Below the pieces are notes generated by a model. That model saw nothing but the letters and a program-made list of their open reading frames with translations. It searched no databases and was not told where the DNA came from. DNA of 41,483 nt from a virus, in IMG/VR virus record IMGVR_UViG_3300024352_000044, positions 1 through 41,483 of that record. The stretch is one strand, 5' to 3'. Shown here piece after piece: positions 1-7,796 of the stretch (the first letter of the stretch is position 1; each line of letters opens with the position of its first letter). The translations under genes and the position numbers were made by a program.

Positions 1-1
1 A

Positions 2-61
2 ACCCCGCCCGATCCAGACGGCGGTGAACCAGTTCCAGTTCCAGAACAAAAGGCTGCGTGA
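2..61 (+). CDS. C-terminal end of an upstream gene (partial)
   Basis: An open frame enters from the left edge and ends with TGA at 59-61. The visible tail, TPPDPDGGEPVPVPEQKAA, is rich in proline and acidic residues. The stop overlaps the ATG of the next gene (TGATG), which supports it as the end of a real gene in the same operon. The family cannot be told from this fragment. Confidence 0.6.
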   Translation, partial: TPPDPDGGEPVPVPEQKAA

Positions 62-195
62 TGGTTATTGAAATCGTGATGTGGGGATTCCTATCAGCTT
101 TTGGCTGGTGGGGAGCCAACCATTATGTAATTGAACCTTACTTTCCTCCACCTATCGAAAAAAAGAAAGAAGACAATGGGATCGATTCTAAGTGA
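61..195 (+). CDS. Small membrane protein, 44 aa
   Basis: Starts at an ATG overlapping the previous stop and runs 44 residues. Residues 1-19 are hydrophobic and aromatic (a WGFLSAFGWWG stretch), suggesting one membrane segment, followed by a PYFPPP turn and a charged KKKEDN tail. It overlaps the next gene by 20 bases. No family is recognised; such mini membrane proteins are common in T4-like phages. Confidence 0.55.
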   Translation: MVIEIVMWGFLSAFGWWGANHYVIEPYFPPPIEKKKEDNGIDSK

Positions 196-850
196 TATTT
201 TTGATGATTGGAGAAACGATGCGTCTTATTACAAGCCGCAACATAAAAACTACAATCAGCCTGTAAAGATTATTAGGGTTCCGTGTTGTCACAATGACGA
301 TCAAGAACCTGTGTCTATCATTTGTCCAGACATGAAAAACGGGCCATGGATCGCCGGTGGTGCATGTCTACGCTGGTATCAAGGTCTTCCTGTAGGAGAT
401 GCTGATATTGATGTGTTCTGTTCATCTCCTGAACAGGCACAACAAATTATCGATGAGATTAAAAGCTACGGTCGTTATTCTACAAAATTTGAAAGTGAAA
501 ATGCCACCACGTTAAGCTATCATAGTAAAGATAGTAAGTATTGGACTTTACAGATCATTAAGCGTAGGTATTTTAAAAACTTACAAGAAGTTATTGATAA
601 TTTTGATATTAGTGTTTGTCAAATTGGCACAGGAGGTCAAGAGTGGTTAATGGGTAAAACTACTGCTCGAGATATTCGTGAGAAAAATCTAAGAATGAAC
701 ATGCCATTGCAACCAGATGCTGCTAAACGTCTTGCAAAATATTGGACTTATGGTTATCGTCCTGTAGACGGTTTGCTTGATTCTGTTCGAAATAATCCTG
801 TAGCAAAACAAGAATTCCAAGTAGATGGAGATTACGAAAATGCGTTCTGA
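176..850 (+). CDS. Putative nucleotidyltransferase-fold protein
   Basis: The 224-residue product contains a GGACLRWYQG stretch followed by a DADIDVF motif. This resembles the GG...DxD head-domain signature of the polymerase-beta/poly(A)-polymerase nucleotidyltransferase superfamily, where the two aspartates bind the catalytic metal. The remainder is not recognised, so substrate and product are unknown. The ATG at 176 is chosen because a purine-rich AAAGAAAGAAG lies just upstream; an in-frame ATG at 131 would overlap the previous gene much further. The gene is first in a run of overlapping genes with an oxygenase and a methyltransferase. A catalytically dead relative is possible. Confidence 0.6.
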   Translation: MGSILSDIFDDWRNDASYYKPQHKNYNQPVKIIRVPCCHNDDQEPVSIICPDMKNGPWIAGGACLRWYQGLPVGDADIDVFCSSPEQAQQIIDEIKSYGRYSTKFESENATTLSYHSKDSKYWTLQIIKRRYFKNLQEVIDNFDISVCQIGTGGQEWLMGKTTARDIREKNLRMNMPLQPDAAKRLAKYWTYGYRPVDGLLDSVRNNPVAKQEFQVDGDYENAF

Positions 851-1220
851 ACTAAGTTGGAGTGTACTAGATCCAAAACCGGTTCTATTGTATATTAGAA
901 ATTCTGACGAATATATATGTTATTGGAACGGCATTGCTATGACACATACTATGGCTATGAATATGGCTTTAGAACCGTTTGGTATCTTTGCTACTCCAGA
1001 AATGAAAACATCTATGGAACAGGACTATCGAAGAATCTATTATGCAGGAGGTTTCGATACTCGTGCTTGGGATTTTAAAGTTTCAGAAAGCCCAATATAT
1101 CCATATGTAAAACGTTTAATGGCTGAACATATTAAAAAGACCATTGCTGAACAAAAACGTCCTATTGCAGAAGTATTAGGATGGTTTGATTATAGTAGGG
1201 CTCGAACAGATAATGATTGA
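840..1220 (+). CDS. Hypothetical protein, 126 aa
   Basis: The ATG at 840 has GGAG at 827-830 with nine bases of spacing, inside the end of the nucleotidyltransferase gene; an ATG at 825 in the same frame lacks such a site. The product is soluble and rich in Tyr, Trp and Met, with no motif I recognise. Its stop overlaps the start of the next gene, indicating translational coupling. Confidence 0.6.
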   Translation: MRSELSWSVLDPKPVLLYIRNSDEYICYWNGIAMTHTMAMNMALEPFGIFATPEMKTSMEQDYRRIYYAGGFDTRAWDFKVSESPIYPYVKRLMAEHIKKTIAEQKRPIAEVLGWFDYSRARTDND

Positions 1221-1809
1221 AGATATATTTGCTATTTCAATATATAGAACAAAATATAAAGATAACATTGTTGAATTACAAAACAATGTTATCCCCCTTC
1301 TTGAGCCTGTCTTTGCTGAAACAATTAAAGACAATCAAGGTTCAATGAGGAACGGTGGATTATGCTCTTATAATGTTGTACGCAATTTACAATCAATGCC
1401 CGAACTACAAGGGTTATTAGAATTTTTAACAGAACATGTTAATGCATATTGGCAACATTTAAATTATTCAGGAAAACCTGCTATTGTTGAGATGTGGGCC
1501 AATCGATATGCTCCAGGGTCATTTATCGATACGCACAATCATAGTCCAGTTCCGTTAACATCAAGTTTTTATCTTAAGAAAAATAAAGATTCGGGCAATC
1601 TTGTTTTTGAACACCCAAATGAAGTAATACTTAAACATCAACCATATTCATTTAACAATAGAAGTTCATATCACCAGTTGTTTGATTACGAAGTGCCTGT
1701 TGAAGAAGGAGACCTTGTTATCTTTCCTTCATATCTAAGACACAAGACTATGCCCAATCAATCTACAGAAGATAGAATTATTATTGGTACAAACATATTC
1801 GCTGTATGA
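1213..1809 (+). CDS. 2OG-Fe(II) oxygenase-like protein
   Basis: The 198-residue protein has the jelly-roll oxygenase pattern of the TIGR02466-type group: a THNHSPV segment (His108, His110) that would give the first iron ligand, the strand SSFYL, a hydrophobic GDLVIFPSYLRHKT segment with the distal His177, and Arg188 in EDRIIIGTN that would bind 2-oxoglutarate. Such enzymes use iron, oxygen and 2-oxoglutarate to hydroxylate a substrate; the target is unknown. The start at 1213 overlaps the previous stop. A TTG at 1186 would add nine residues. It is one of six such proteins in the window and overlaps a methyltransferase gene. Confidence 0.85.
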   Translation: MIEDIFAISIYRTKYKDNIVELQNNVIPLLEPVFAETIKDNQGSMRNGGLCSYNVVRNLQSMPELQGLLEFLTEHVNAYWQHLNYSGKPAIVEMWANRYAPGSFIDTHNHSPVPLTSSFYLKKNKDSGNLVFEHPNEVILKHQPYSFNNRSSYHQLFDYEVPVEEGDLVIFPSYLRHKTMPNQSTEDRIIIGTNIFAV

Positions 1810-2456
1810 TAAGAACTATTGAACCGGATATATTAATGCTCGATCCTGATCAGTGTATGGAATTTTATTCTGCACATAGAGAAGGGTTAAGAGAGTTTTT
1901 CATTAGTCAGATAGCCACTCACAAAGTACAAGGTGATGTTGCTGATTTAGGATGTGGTCCTGCAGACTATTCTTTTGCATTATCTAGAGAATTTAGAAAC
2001 ATTCATATTGATTGTTATGACGGTTCCCCTGCTATGATAGATCTTGCTAGAGAATTTGTTGTTGCAGATAATAGACAAATTACATTATACAACAAAATGT
2101 TTAGCGATATTGATAAAAAGTATGACTGGATTATATCTACAAATACTCTACATCATTTTCACAACCCAAATGATTTTTGGAACGTTGTAAAAAACATTTC
2201 GAAACCAGGATCGAATGTTTTTGTATTGGATCTAGCTCGACCCGACAGCGAAGATACAATTGAGTATTACATAAACACATTTTCTTTTTTAGATGGCGAG
2301 AAATTTAAAGAAGATTTTAGAAACTCTTTAAGAGCCGCTTTTACCAAAACCGAATTAGAAGAACAATTAAAACTAAATGGGCTGACAGGCCTATCTGTAC
2401 AATCATTTTCATTCCCTTTGGAAGTGTTAATTGTACAAGGAAAGATTGACAACTAA
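1806..2456 (+). CDS. Class I SAM-dependent methyltransferase
   Basis: The 216-residue protein carries motif I of Rossmann-fold methyltransferases (VADLGCGPADYS, about residues 45-56), an acidic motif II region (HIDCYDGSPAMID) and the post-I sequence DWIISTNTLHHF, typical of the methyltransferase 11/25 groups. It should transfer a methyl group from S-adenosylmethionine to an unknown, probably small-molecule or protein, acceptor. The ATG overlaps the oxygenase stop by four bases, so the two are likely co-translated and might act on one substrate. The last codons contain the -35 box of the next promoter. Confidence 0.85.
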   Translation: MIRTIEPDILMLDPDQCMEFYSAHREGLREFFISQIATHKVQGDVADLGCGPADYSFALSREFRNIHIDCYDGSPAMIDLAREFVVADNRQITLYNKMFSDIDKKYDWIISTNTLHHFHNPNDFWNVVKNISKPGSNVFVLDLARPDSEDTIEYYINTFSFLDGEKFKEDFRNSLRAAFTKTELEEQLKLNGLTGLSVQSFSFPLEVLIVQGKIDN

Positions 2457-2474
2457 TAATAATTCACGTATAAT
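2446..2474 (+). promoter_or_regulatory. Sigma70 consensus promoter
   Basis: TTGACA (2446-2451) and TATAAT (2469-2474) are separated by 17 bases. The -35 lies inside the end of the methyltransferase gene. It would drive the genes at 2496 and 2732. Confidence 0.85.
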
Positions 2475-2495
2475 GTAGTTAGAAAGGACACAAAG

Positions 2496-2735
2496 ATGGA
2501 CATGGATCAAGCAGCAGTTTTTTTGGCTGGATCAATTTTGACGGCTATAGGATTTTTAGTTATACTAGGAGCAATCTTAATTGCTAATAACCTTATAGCC
2601 AAGTACTGGAAGTCTTGGGGTTGGCATTGGATGCCGTGGTGGGCAGGCGAGCCTCAAAGATTTATGACTCAAGAAGAAGTAGAGAAAATTGCACCAACAT
2701 TAAATGACACAAACGACATTAAGGTGAATAAATGA
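2496..2735 (+). CDS. Small membrane protein, 79 aa
   Basis: Residues 7-34 form one strong hydrophobic helix (FLAGSILTAIGFLVILGAIL), followed by a Trp-rich KYWKSWGWHWMPWW patch and a hydrophilic tail. This order, one membrane span then an aromatic interfacial motif, is recurrent in small proteins of marine T4-like phages, but the function is unknown. An AGAAAGGA ribosome site lies upstream and a consensus promoter precedes it. The stop overlaps the next ATG. Confidence 0.75.
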   Translation: MDMDQAAVFLAGSILTAIGFLVILGAILIANNLIAKYWKSWGWHWMPWWAGEPQRFMTQEEVEKIAPTLNDTNDIKVNK

Positions 2736-3274
2736 TTACTCTAAAGCAATTTATGGAAACTTGTAACTATCGTATTACTGAAGGTAGTGAATACGGTTGG
2801 CAATGTTTTGGGCGTGATGCTTATCGCTTAGATTCTTGGAATGGCGATATTGAAGGACACACAATTACCATTGTGTTTGATACCAAAACACAGGTTGTCT
2901 ATGAAGTAGAAGCATTTGACTATAAACGTGAACGTGCTTATCGTATGATCAATCTTGCGTTCAAACCTGCCTTTGATGCAGAAGTTGAGGATCGAGAAAT
3001 CCTTGATATGGCTTGGGAAAAAGATGACGGTACACCCGTTAAGTATGTTGACATTGATGTAGATGAAGACTTTCTTGAAAAGGCCTATGCTATCTGCAAC
3101 GATCAAGAATATGATACTCGTGTACAGGTTCAAGTAGAGTTCTCAGACGAAGAACTTTTAAATTACATGAAGATTGCTCACGAACGCGATATTACTTTTA
3201 ATCAACTTGTAGAACAAGCATTAAAGGCTGCAATCGATCTTAATGCTTCTATTAAGAATCTTAGATTAGACTAA
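2732..3274 (+). CDS. Hypothetical protein with ribbon-helix-helix-like C-terminus
   Basis: The 180-residue acidic protein has an uncharacterised N-terminal two-thirds. Its C-terminus reads VQVQVEFSDEELLNYMKIAH followed by ITFNQLVEQALKAAI. A strand and two helices in this arrangement resemble ribbon-helix-helix DNA-binding domains (about residues 131-172), so a regulatory role is possible but not shown. The start overlaps the preceding stop (ATGA). Its end overlaps the convergent YqgE-like gene by nine bases. Confidence 0.7.
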   Translation: MITLKQFMETCNYRITEGSEYGWQCFGRDAYRLDSWNGDIEGHTITIVFDTKTQVVYEVEAFDYKRERAYRMINLAFKPAFDAEVEDREILDMAWEKDDGTPVKYVDIDVDEDFLEKAYAICNDQEYDTRVQVQVEFSDEELLNYMKIAHERDITFNQLVEQALKAAIDLNASIKNLRLD

Positions 3275-3823
3275 CCAAGTATTCACTGCCTGTGTTCCTG
3301 CAAGTTCACAGCAGTGACTCCATAGGTCTCTTGGTGGTATTGTAAATAGATCTTCTGGGCCTGGAGCACGGGCAACTATCCAGCTAGAATCAATGGTCCA
3401 CGGACCTTCACCGTCCATTTCCATTTCAAGTTGTCCTGGTGCCCAACTGCTTAGACCAATCATAACTCTAAACCATTTTGGTCTATCGCCATCGATGATC
3501 TTGTGAAACATATTCATTGAACTGGTCATTGACCAATGTGTTCCAATTCTTAAGGTATTGTCTGCTGTCCAGCTTGGGTCATGCAACATCCATACCGTGT
3601 TAACTCCAACTGGCCCACCCCAATATAAAGGAATGTCTTGTTCCAGAGATATTTCAATTGGTTTTATTATTTCATTAACGGTATGACCGGACGGTCTGTT
3701 AATGCACAAGCCCTGACTACCCTGATTTGTATCCTGGGTCAATAATATTACGGTTTGTTTAAATCTTGGGTCTGCCATTGCTGGCGGAGATATCAATAAA
3801 TCTCCAGGGCGGTATTGAGTCAT
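3266..3823 (-). CDS. YqgE/AlgH (UPF0301) family protein
   Basis: The 185-residue product matches the family along its whole length and has the usual size. It has the N-terminal GDLLISPPAMADPRF segment, the TVILL strand, the GLCINRPSG segment, the YWGGPV segment and the GLSSWAPGQLEMEM segment. In bacteria the family is a conserved protein of unknown biochemical function linked to alginate regulation (AlgH). A phage copy is unusual. It is the last gene of the leftward block 7370-3266, four bases after the capsid-tag gene, so it is probably expressed late. Confidence 0.88.
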   Translation of the reverse strand: MTQYRPGDLLISPPAMADPRFKQTVILLTQDTNQGSQGLCINRPSGHTVNEIIKPIEISLEQDIPLYWGGPVGVNTVWMLHDPSWTADNTLRIGTHWSMTSSMNMFHKIIDGDRPKWFRVMIGLSSWAPGQLEMEMDGEGPWTIDSSWIVARAPGPEDLFTIPPRDLWSHCCELAGTQAVNTWLV

Positions 3824-3826
3824 TGT

Positions 3827-4315
3827 TTAACTCCAATCAGGTAAAGGGCCTCCGTATTTTTTGCCTTTGATCTTTTTGCCTCTAACTTTAACACGTTCGC
3901 TGCCTACCTTGTGTGATTTGCCGCCTTCTCTTGATCTGTACCCTTGACTCTTGCATGAAGCAAGCTGGCTGGCTCCAAGGGCACTATCGGGCTTTCCCGA
4001 TGTACATAAGGCACGCGATGCAGGTTCTTCTGCAACTGCTTCATCGTCTGTGCCACCTCCAAACATAACATCATCGTTGATTGGAAAATCTAAATCCATA
4101 AAACGCTCAGGTAATTGAGCTGTGCTGATAATCATTTCAAGCTCTTCTTCTGTTGGATGTACTTTCAAAAGAACTTTGGCAGCTTCATCGTGAGCATCGC
4201 CATTTTCCCAAATATTAATATCATAGTGTTCTTTGTAAAGTTCAGCCACGGCCTGCATGACCTTATGATAATCTGTGGTGAATATATTTTCTGTAATAAT
4301 ATCTTTTATTTTCAT
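3827..4315 (-). CDS. Probable capsid-targeted small protein with basic C-terminus
   Basis: The 162-residue protein starts MKIKDIITEN, similar in layout to the N-terminal capsid-targeting tags of T4 internal proteins, with a possible prohead-protease site after Glu9 (I-T-E). The middle is acidic. The C-terminal 60 residues (about 100-162) are Gly, Ser, Lys and Arg rich, with an ASQLASCKSQGYRSREG stretch and a final KYGGPLPDWS. A basic tail suits DNA contact or packaging. It lies in the leftward late block between small unknown genes and the YqgE-like gene. Function is inferred only from the tag and composition. Confidence 0.65.
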   Translation of the reverse strand: MKIKDIITENIFTTDYHKVMQAVAELYKEHYDINIWENGDAHDEAAKVLLKVHPTEEELEMIISTAQLPERFMDLDFPINDDVMFGGGTDDEAVAEEPASRALCTSGKPDSALGASQLASCKSQGYRSREGGKSHKVGSERVKVRGKKIKGKKYGGPLPDWS

Positions 4316-4316
4316 A

Positions 4317-4550
4317 TTAAGCTACCTGAGCAACTGCGTAGATCGCGTTGACTAAAAGTGTTTTAGTATCTAGGTCAGTGGCTTCTGCATCAAGTCTATC
4401 TGCTCGAACTAGGTCTAACATTAGTTCTCGATATTCATCCGCTGATATACCACCCTGTTGATATTGGCCAGCAATTTCCAAGGCCATTTGAGCTCTTTGT
4501 GCTGCCCAACTTGGGCCATTGGCTGCTAGATGTTGTAGGTGTTCAAACAT
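4317..4550 (-). CDS. Hypothetical protein, 77 aa
   Basis: A short, mostly helical, Ala-rich protein beginning MFEHLQHLAANGPSW. No family is recognised. Its ATG overlaps the stop of the upstream lipoprotein gene by one base and its own stop sits one base before the next gene, so it is firmly embedded in the operon. Confidence 0.65.
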   Translation of the reverse strand: MFEHLQHLAANGPSWAAQRAQMALEIAGQYQQGGISADEYRELMLDLVRADRLDAEATDLDTKTLLVNAIYAVAQVA

Positions 4551-4939
4551 TAGAATCTCCCAAGGATACTAGCTGCGGCACGCTCTGCTTGTGCTGCCAT
4601 TAGTTTCTTTTTAATTTCACAATAGACCTTAGAACCCTGTTGTGTCTGTGCTCGAGTAACCATGTCTCCTACGGTTTCCTGTAAGGGTTTGATAATGTTA
4701 ATAACATCCTGATGTCTACGACCAGCGGATTGGCTGTATAATTCAAACCAACGTAGATCCTGTTGTATCTTTAGTACCTGTGGTAACTGCTCTTGAGAGC
4801 AGTCCAAACGATCAATGTCTGCACGAACATCGATTATTCTAGAACTTTGATTAGGATCCGAAAAACTAGGAATCATGCCTACTAGGCTTGAGCAGCCAGA
4901 AAGCATGAAAACACATACTAGAGCAATTAGTCTATTCAT
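4550..4939 (-). CDS. Putative lipoprotein, 129 aa
   Basis: The N-terminus is a lipoprotein signal: MNR, a hydrophobic core, then the lipobox LSGC with Cys16 as the predicted lipidation site, followed by Ser-Ser, which would favour the outer membrane in Gram-negative hosts. The mature part is helical with many Gln residues and ends AAASILGRF. It could be a spanin-like or envelope-modifying protein, but it is longer than Rz1 lipoproteins and no Rz partner is adjacent. A TAAATA late-type element lies six bases upstream of the ATG. Confidence 0.7.
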   Translation of the reverse strand: MNRLIALVCVFMLSGCSSLVGMIPSFSDPNQSSRIIDVRADIDRLDCSQEQLPQVLKIQQDLRWFELYSQSAGRRHQDVINIIKPLQETVGDMVTRAQTQQGSKVYCEIKKKLMAAQAERAAASILGRF

Positions 4940-4944
4940 AAAAA

Positions 4945-4951
4945 TATTTAG
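4945..4951 (-). promoter_or_regulatory. Candidate T4-type late promoter (CTAAATA)
   Basis: On the minus strand CTAAATA lies just upstream of the lipoprotein ATG, inside the gap before the oxygenase gene. It resembles the T4 late -10 element TATAAATA. No sigma70 -35 is evident. Confidence 0.35.
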
Positions 4952-4954
4952 TTC

Positions 4955-5536
4955 TTAGGCTAGATTAAATGCTATGCTGACTCGCTGTTTATCTGTGCGG
5001 TTAACTCCTACCTTGTGTGTTAACCAACTAGGAAACATGATCAAAGTTCCTGTTTTTGGCTGTATATGATGGCTCTGACGTTGTGGCAGTAGATCTGCGG
5101 GCCATAGTCTAAGATGATCTACAGGGTTAGGGCTTTTAAAGGTTAAATTACCCTCATCACCATCTGCTTGATAATAGTAGCAGCCCGAAATAGCTCGTTC
5201 CGGATGTACATGATCGTACATGAAGTTTTTGGGCTCGTAGATATTGACCCAGCTGTCTGTGAGCCTAAAGGGTCTAACTGGATATTTGATAAAATTACAC
5301 CAATCACGTAGACTTTCAAATATAGAGTCAGTTAGGTGGTTCATGCCCAGGTCCACAATATCGTTGGAGCCGTCAAATTTAAAGCTGGAACTAACTTCGT
5401 CGTCCCAGGGATTATCCTTGACTTCCAACTGGTCTAATGCTTGTTTGATCTGTGCCTGTACTCGATCTAGTTCTTCGCCCTCTAGTTCACGTACATAAAC
5501 AGGAGCATAAAATAAGTGTAGTTTTTGTGATTTCAT
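4955..5536 (-). CDS. 2OG-Fe(II) oxygenase-like protein
   Basis: The 193-residue protein shows MYDHVHPERAISGCYYY (His109, His111) as the first iron-ligand region, GTLIMFPSWLTHKV with the distal His174, and Arg185 in KQRVSIAFNL for 2-oxoglutarate binding. It belongs to the same general group as the gene at 1213. The ATG at 5536 overlaps the stop of the next oxygenase gene (ATGA), so two oxygenases are translationally coupled. An upstream in-frame extension would run 26 codons into the neighbour and is rejected. Confidence 0.85.
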   Translation of the reverse strand: MKSQKLHLFYAPVYVRELEGEELDRVQAQIKQALDQLEVKDNPWDDEVSSSFKFDGSNDIVDLGMNHLTDSIFESLRDWCNFIKYPVRPFRLTDSWVNIYEPKNFMYDHVHPERAISGCYYYQADGDEGNLTFKSPNPVDHLRLWPADLLPQRQSHHIQPKTGTLIMFPSWLTHKVGVNRTDKQRVSIAFNLA

Positions 5537-6144
5537 TTGAATACCAAGTAAGTTGAAAGAATGTATTTGGTTTGTCCGTCTTGGGGCATAAGCCCTGCAT
5601 GAGGAAAATGCCAAGTGGGTGTGAATATACAGAGCCGACCTCGACGAGCAGCCACGGTCATGTTTTCCAAAGGAAACTCTGTGCCAGCGTCCGAATCGTT
5701 GAGATAAAACAAACAGGCCAAAAATCTAGATGAAGTTTCTAGGGTAGTATTATCAGCGTGTAGTTTAAACTCATGACGACCATTGGGTCTATAGCATTTG
5801 ATTCTAAAACCCTCTAGGGCAAAGTCATAGGGCAAGATGTTTAGAGTGTCCCAATCACGCTTATAGTCACTGACCAAGGGTATGACCCTAGCTGAGAGTT
5901 GATCGCAGGTCTCAGTCCAATCATAGGCCCAGTGGCTGCTTTTCTTATAAAGATCCCAGGGATTACGAGCCTGAGGGTGGCGTGTAGAGTGTAGATCTAA
6001 TTCAATTAATTTGGCCCACTCGCCCGGACGTTCCTTATGGAATCGAGCGCAGAGTTCAAAGGCCTTGACCATTTCATCGCAGAATTCTGGGTCAAGGGCA
6101 GCGTCAATGACCCGTATGTAGTTTTTGTCGTAGACTATTTCCAT
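5533..6144 (-). CDS. 2OG-Fe(II) oxygenase, prolyl-4-hydroxylase-like
   Basis: The 203-residue protein has the classic HxD motif (FKLHADN, His129 and Asp131), a following strand RFLACLFYLND, and the distal His182 in WHFPHAG. Lys193 in QTKYILSTY takes the place where prolyl-4-hydroxylase-type enzymes often have a Lys for 2-oxoglutarate. This looks like a more canonical oxygenase than its coupled neighbour. A TAAATA element lies four bases upstream of its ATG. Confidence 0.85.
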   Translation of the reverse strand: MEIVYDKNYIRVIDAALDPEFCDEMVKAFELCARFHKERPGEWAKLIELDLHSTRHPQARNPWDLYKKSSHWAYDWTETCDQLSARVIPLVSDYKRDWDTLNILPYDFALEGFRIKCYRPNGRHEFKLHADNTTLETSSRFLACLFYLNDSDAGTEFPLENMTVAARRGRLCIFTPTWHFPHAGLMPQDGQTKYILSTYLVFK

Positions 6145-6148
6145 GCAG

Positions 6149-6154
6149 TATTTA
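6149..6154 (-). promoter_or_regulatory. Candidate T4-type late promoter (GTAAATAC)
   Basis: The minus strand reads CAGTAAATACTGC directly followed by the oxygenase ATG. The TAAATA core matches those at 7013, 23997 and 25071. A start site about seven bases downstream would make the transcript leaderless or nearly so. Confidence 0.35.
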
Positions 6155-6164
6155 CTGCTGGGGC

Positions 6165-7007
6165 CTAGCTGCCAAATACGATTGTGAATGCTGTTTGTCT
6201 AAGGGCCAGGTTATCCACATAGGCCTTGGTAGTGGCCTGAAGGGGTTCTGTTACTGCTTCTGTTAGGCTAAGGGTACCCAGGGTAGTTATGTGTAGCCAT
6301 TGGGGGTCTGTGTATTCTTGAGTTTCTAAAACAGCACCCTCTTGATAGGGCCCTGTTTCAAGCTCAAAGTTTAAGACATAGTCAGGGCCAGTGCCTTCAA
6401 TGGTCACTGAGCTGCCCGAGCCCGAGGGTCTAGTTGTAACAGAGCCTATGCTGATCTCAGGTGCAGGGCCTGCGACATAGCCAGCTACCTGTTCACGCCC
6501 ATCCGACCAGCGATATATGAGATTGCCCGTGGCTGTGTCTACTCTAAGACTTTCTATTTGCTGAGCTGCGGCCGAAGTTTGTACCACTTCTGTAGTGATC
6601 AGCTGTGCCCTAGGCGTTTGAGCAGTTTCATCGCTGACCAAGCCTGAGGTAGTCAAAGCCCAGGTTAGGCTAAGATTTTCAGCTGTGACAATGTTGTCTG
6701 TGGTTAATAGTTCAAGGGGAAACTGAGTGCCCAGAACTGATCTGCCCTTGCGAATGTTCTGTTGATAATGATCAAACCAAGCACGTGACCAATCAATTCT
6801 ATTCTTATACTCTTCACGGTCTATGGTGATGCTGACAATGGTCTGTCCTAGCAGATCCGAGCTAGGCGGGTTAGCTGTGCGTATTTCCTTACTGGTAAAT
6901 TTAAGCGCAACTTCTCGAATGGCTCTAGCATTGGCCCTAGTGGGTGTAACTCCTGAGCGTATCAAGGAGTCTGTGAGCACACGATGTTGATTTTTGGTAA
7001 GAGCCAT
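6165..7007 (-). CDS. Tail-fibre-like structural protein
   Basis: The 280-residue protein has a helical N-terminal region (about 1-125) and a middle segment of the kind found in phage tail fibres, with a GSVTTRPSGSGSSVTIEGTG repeat-like stretch followed by a NFELETG strand. Near the C-terminus LQATTKAYVDNLALRQ is a tail-fibre-type ending, where a short helical motif precedes the final strands. It is probably a distal or short fibre or a fibre adaptor. It is far shorter than full adhesins, so it may act with other fibre proteins outside the window. Confidence 0.65.
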   Translation of the reverse strand: MALTKNQHRVLTDSLIRSGVTPTRANARAIREVALKFTSKEIRTANPPSSDLLGQTIVSITIDREEYKNRIDWSRAWFDHYQQNIRKGRSVLGTQFPLELLTTDNIVTAENLSLTWALTTSGLVSDETAQTPRAQLITTEVVQTSAAAQQIESLRVDTATGNLIYRWSDGREQVAGYVAGPAPEISIGSVTTRPSGSGSSVTIEGTGPDYVLNFELETGPYQEGAVLETQEYTDPQWLHITTLGTLSLTEAVTEPLQATTKAYVDNLALRQTAFTIVFGS

Positions 7008-7012
7008 ACTAG

Positions 7013-7018
7013 TATTTA
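7013..7018 (-). promoter_or_regulatory. Candidate T4-type late promoter (TAAATA)
   Basis: The minus strand reads TTAATTAAATACTAGT directly before the ATG of the tail-fibre-like gene. A structural gene behind this element supports its reading as a late promoter. Confidence 0.4.
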
Positions 7019-7019
7019 A

Positions 7020-7370
7020 TTAAACCCAGCTGCGACTATGACTTCTAGATAATTCTGGGTATTTGATTTCAAAGAACACACGATTACGATCAGGCACAAA
7101 AAAGTCTATGTCGCCCCCAGGTTGTATACTGAGAAAGCCACCCCACGCTTGTACATCACGCCAAATCTGTTCAGGATCTAACCCATGTCGAAAGTGATGA
7201 TATCTATAACAATGATCTGTGATCTGAATCGCCATCCTGTACTTATCCAAAATGGCCGAGCATAATTCTATAAGCCGCGAAGCGGCAGCGGTAGCGCCAT
7301 AAATATCAAATGAGGAAATTGCTGTTAATTTTAACTCTAGGCCTAGAGGCATGCTCACAGCTTTGCCCAC
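7020..7370 (-). CDS. Hypothetical protein, about 116 aa
   Basis: Start may be GTG at 7370 (preceded by TAAGG) or ATG at 7352. The product has a hydrophobic N-terminal third and an aspartate and aromatic-rich C-terminus (PGGDIDFFVPDRNRVFFEI) but no recognised family. Its stop lies 13 bases before the tail-fibre-like gene, so it is probably first in the leftward block. The divergent gene at 7423 begins 53 bases away. Confidence 0.6.
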   Translation of the reverse strand: MGKAVSMPLGLELKLTAISSFDIYGATAAASRLIELCSAILDKYRMAIQITDHCYRYHHFRHGLDPEQIWRDVQAWGGFLSIQPGGDIDFFVPDRNRVFFEIKYPELSRSHSRSWV

Positions 7371-7422
7371 AGGGCCTTACAGAAGATCCACATAGAGTGT
7401 GTGTGCAGATAAGGATACAGGT

Positions 7423-7680
7423 ATGAAACAACAGGTTTGGTATCTGGTGCATAAAGACACCCAAAGACGCTTAAAGTACTACAGGTCTCTTGCGGGTGCT
7501 CGTATAGCACAAAGAGCACGTAATCATAGACTGGGCTTTATTGAGCGTGTAGAGCGTGTAGAGATATGGGATAACTGGGAAGTGGAAAGGTGCAAAAATA
7601 AAGCGGGTCTTATCTTAGAAGCAACTTGGTGTATAGTAGAAGACACCGTGGACATTGAGGATTTATATGCAGAAGAATGA
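7423..7680 (+). CDS. Hypothetical protein, 85 aa
   Basis: Begins MKQQVWYLVHKDTQRRLKYY after an AAGGA ribosome site; a GTG at 7399 would lengthen it by eight residues without support. The N-terminal half is basic, the C-terminal tail acidic (EDTVDIEDLYAEE). No family is recognised. The 3' end overlaps a 29-residue membrane peptide. Confidence 0.6.
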   Translation: MKQQVWYLVHKDTQRRLKYYRSLAGARIAQRARNHRLGFIERVERVEIWDNWEVERCKNKAGLILEATWCIVEDTVDIEDLYAEE

Positions 7681-7756
7681 TACGAAACTACAAGCATTAC
7701 TAGCAAGTATAGTCTTAGTCTTGGTCTACTGGCTGTTTTGGATCATAACACATTAA
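7667..7756 (+). CDS. Membrane micro-peptide, 29 aa
   Basis: An ATG overlapping the end of the previous gene opens a 29-codon frame. Residues 11-28 are almost entirely hydrophobic (LLASIVLVLVYWLFWIIT), a clear single membrane helix with a hydrophilic N-terminus. The AGAAG close to the ATG and the overlap suggest coupling. At this length the call rests on the composition only. Confidence 0.45.
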   Translation: MQKNDTKLQALLASIVLVLVYWLFWIITH

Positions 7757-7796
7757 ATACTTGTATAACAACAAACAACTACGCAGGAGCGTGTAT

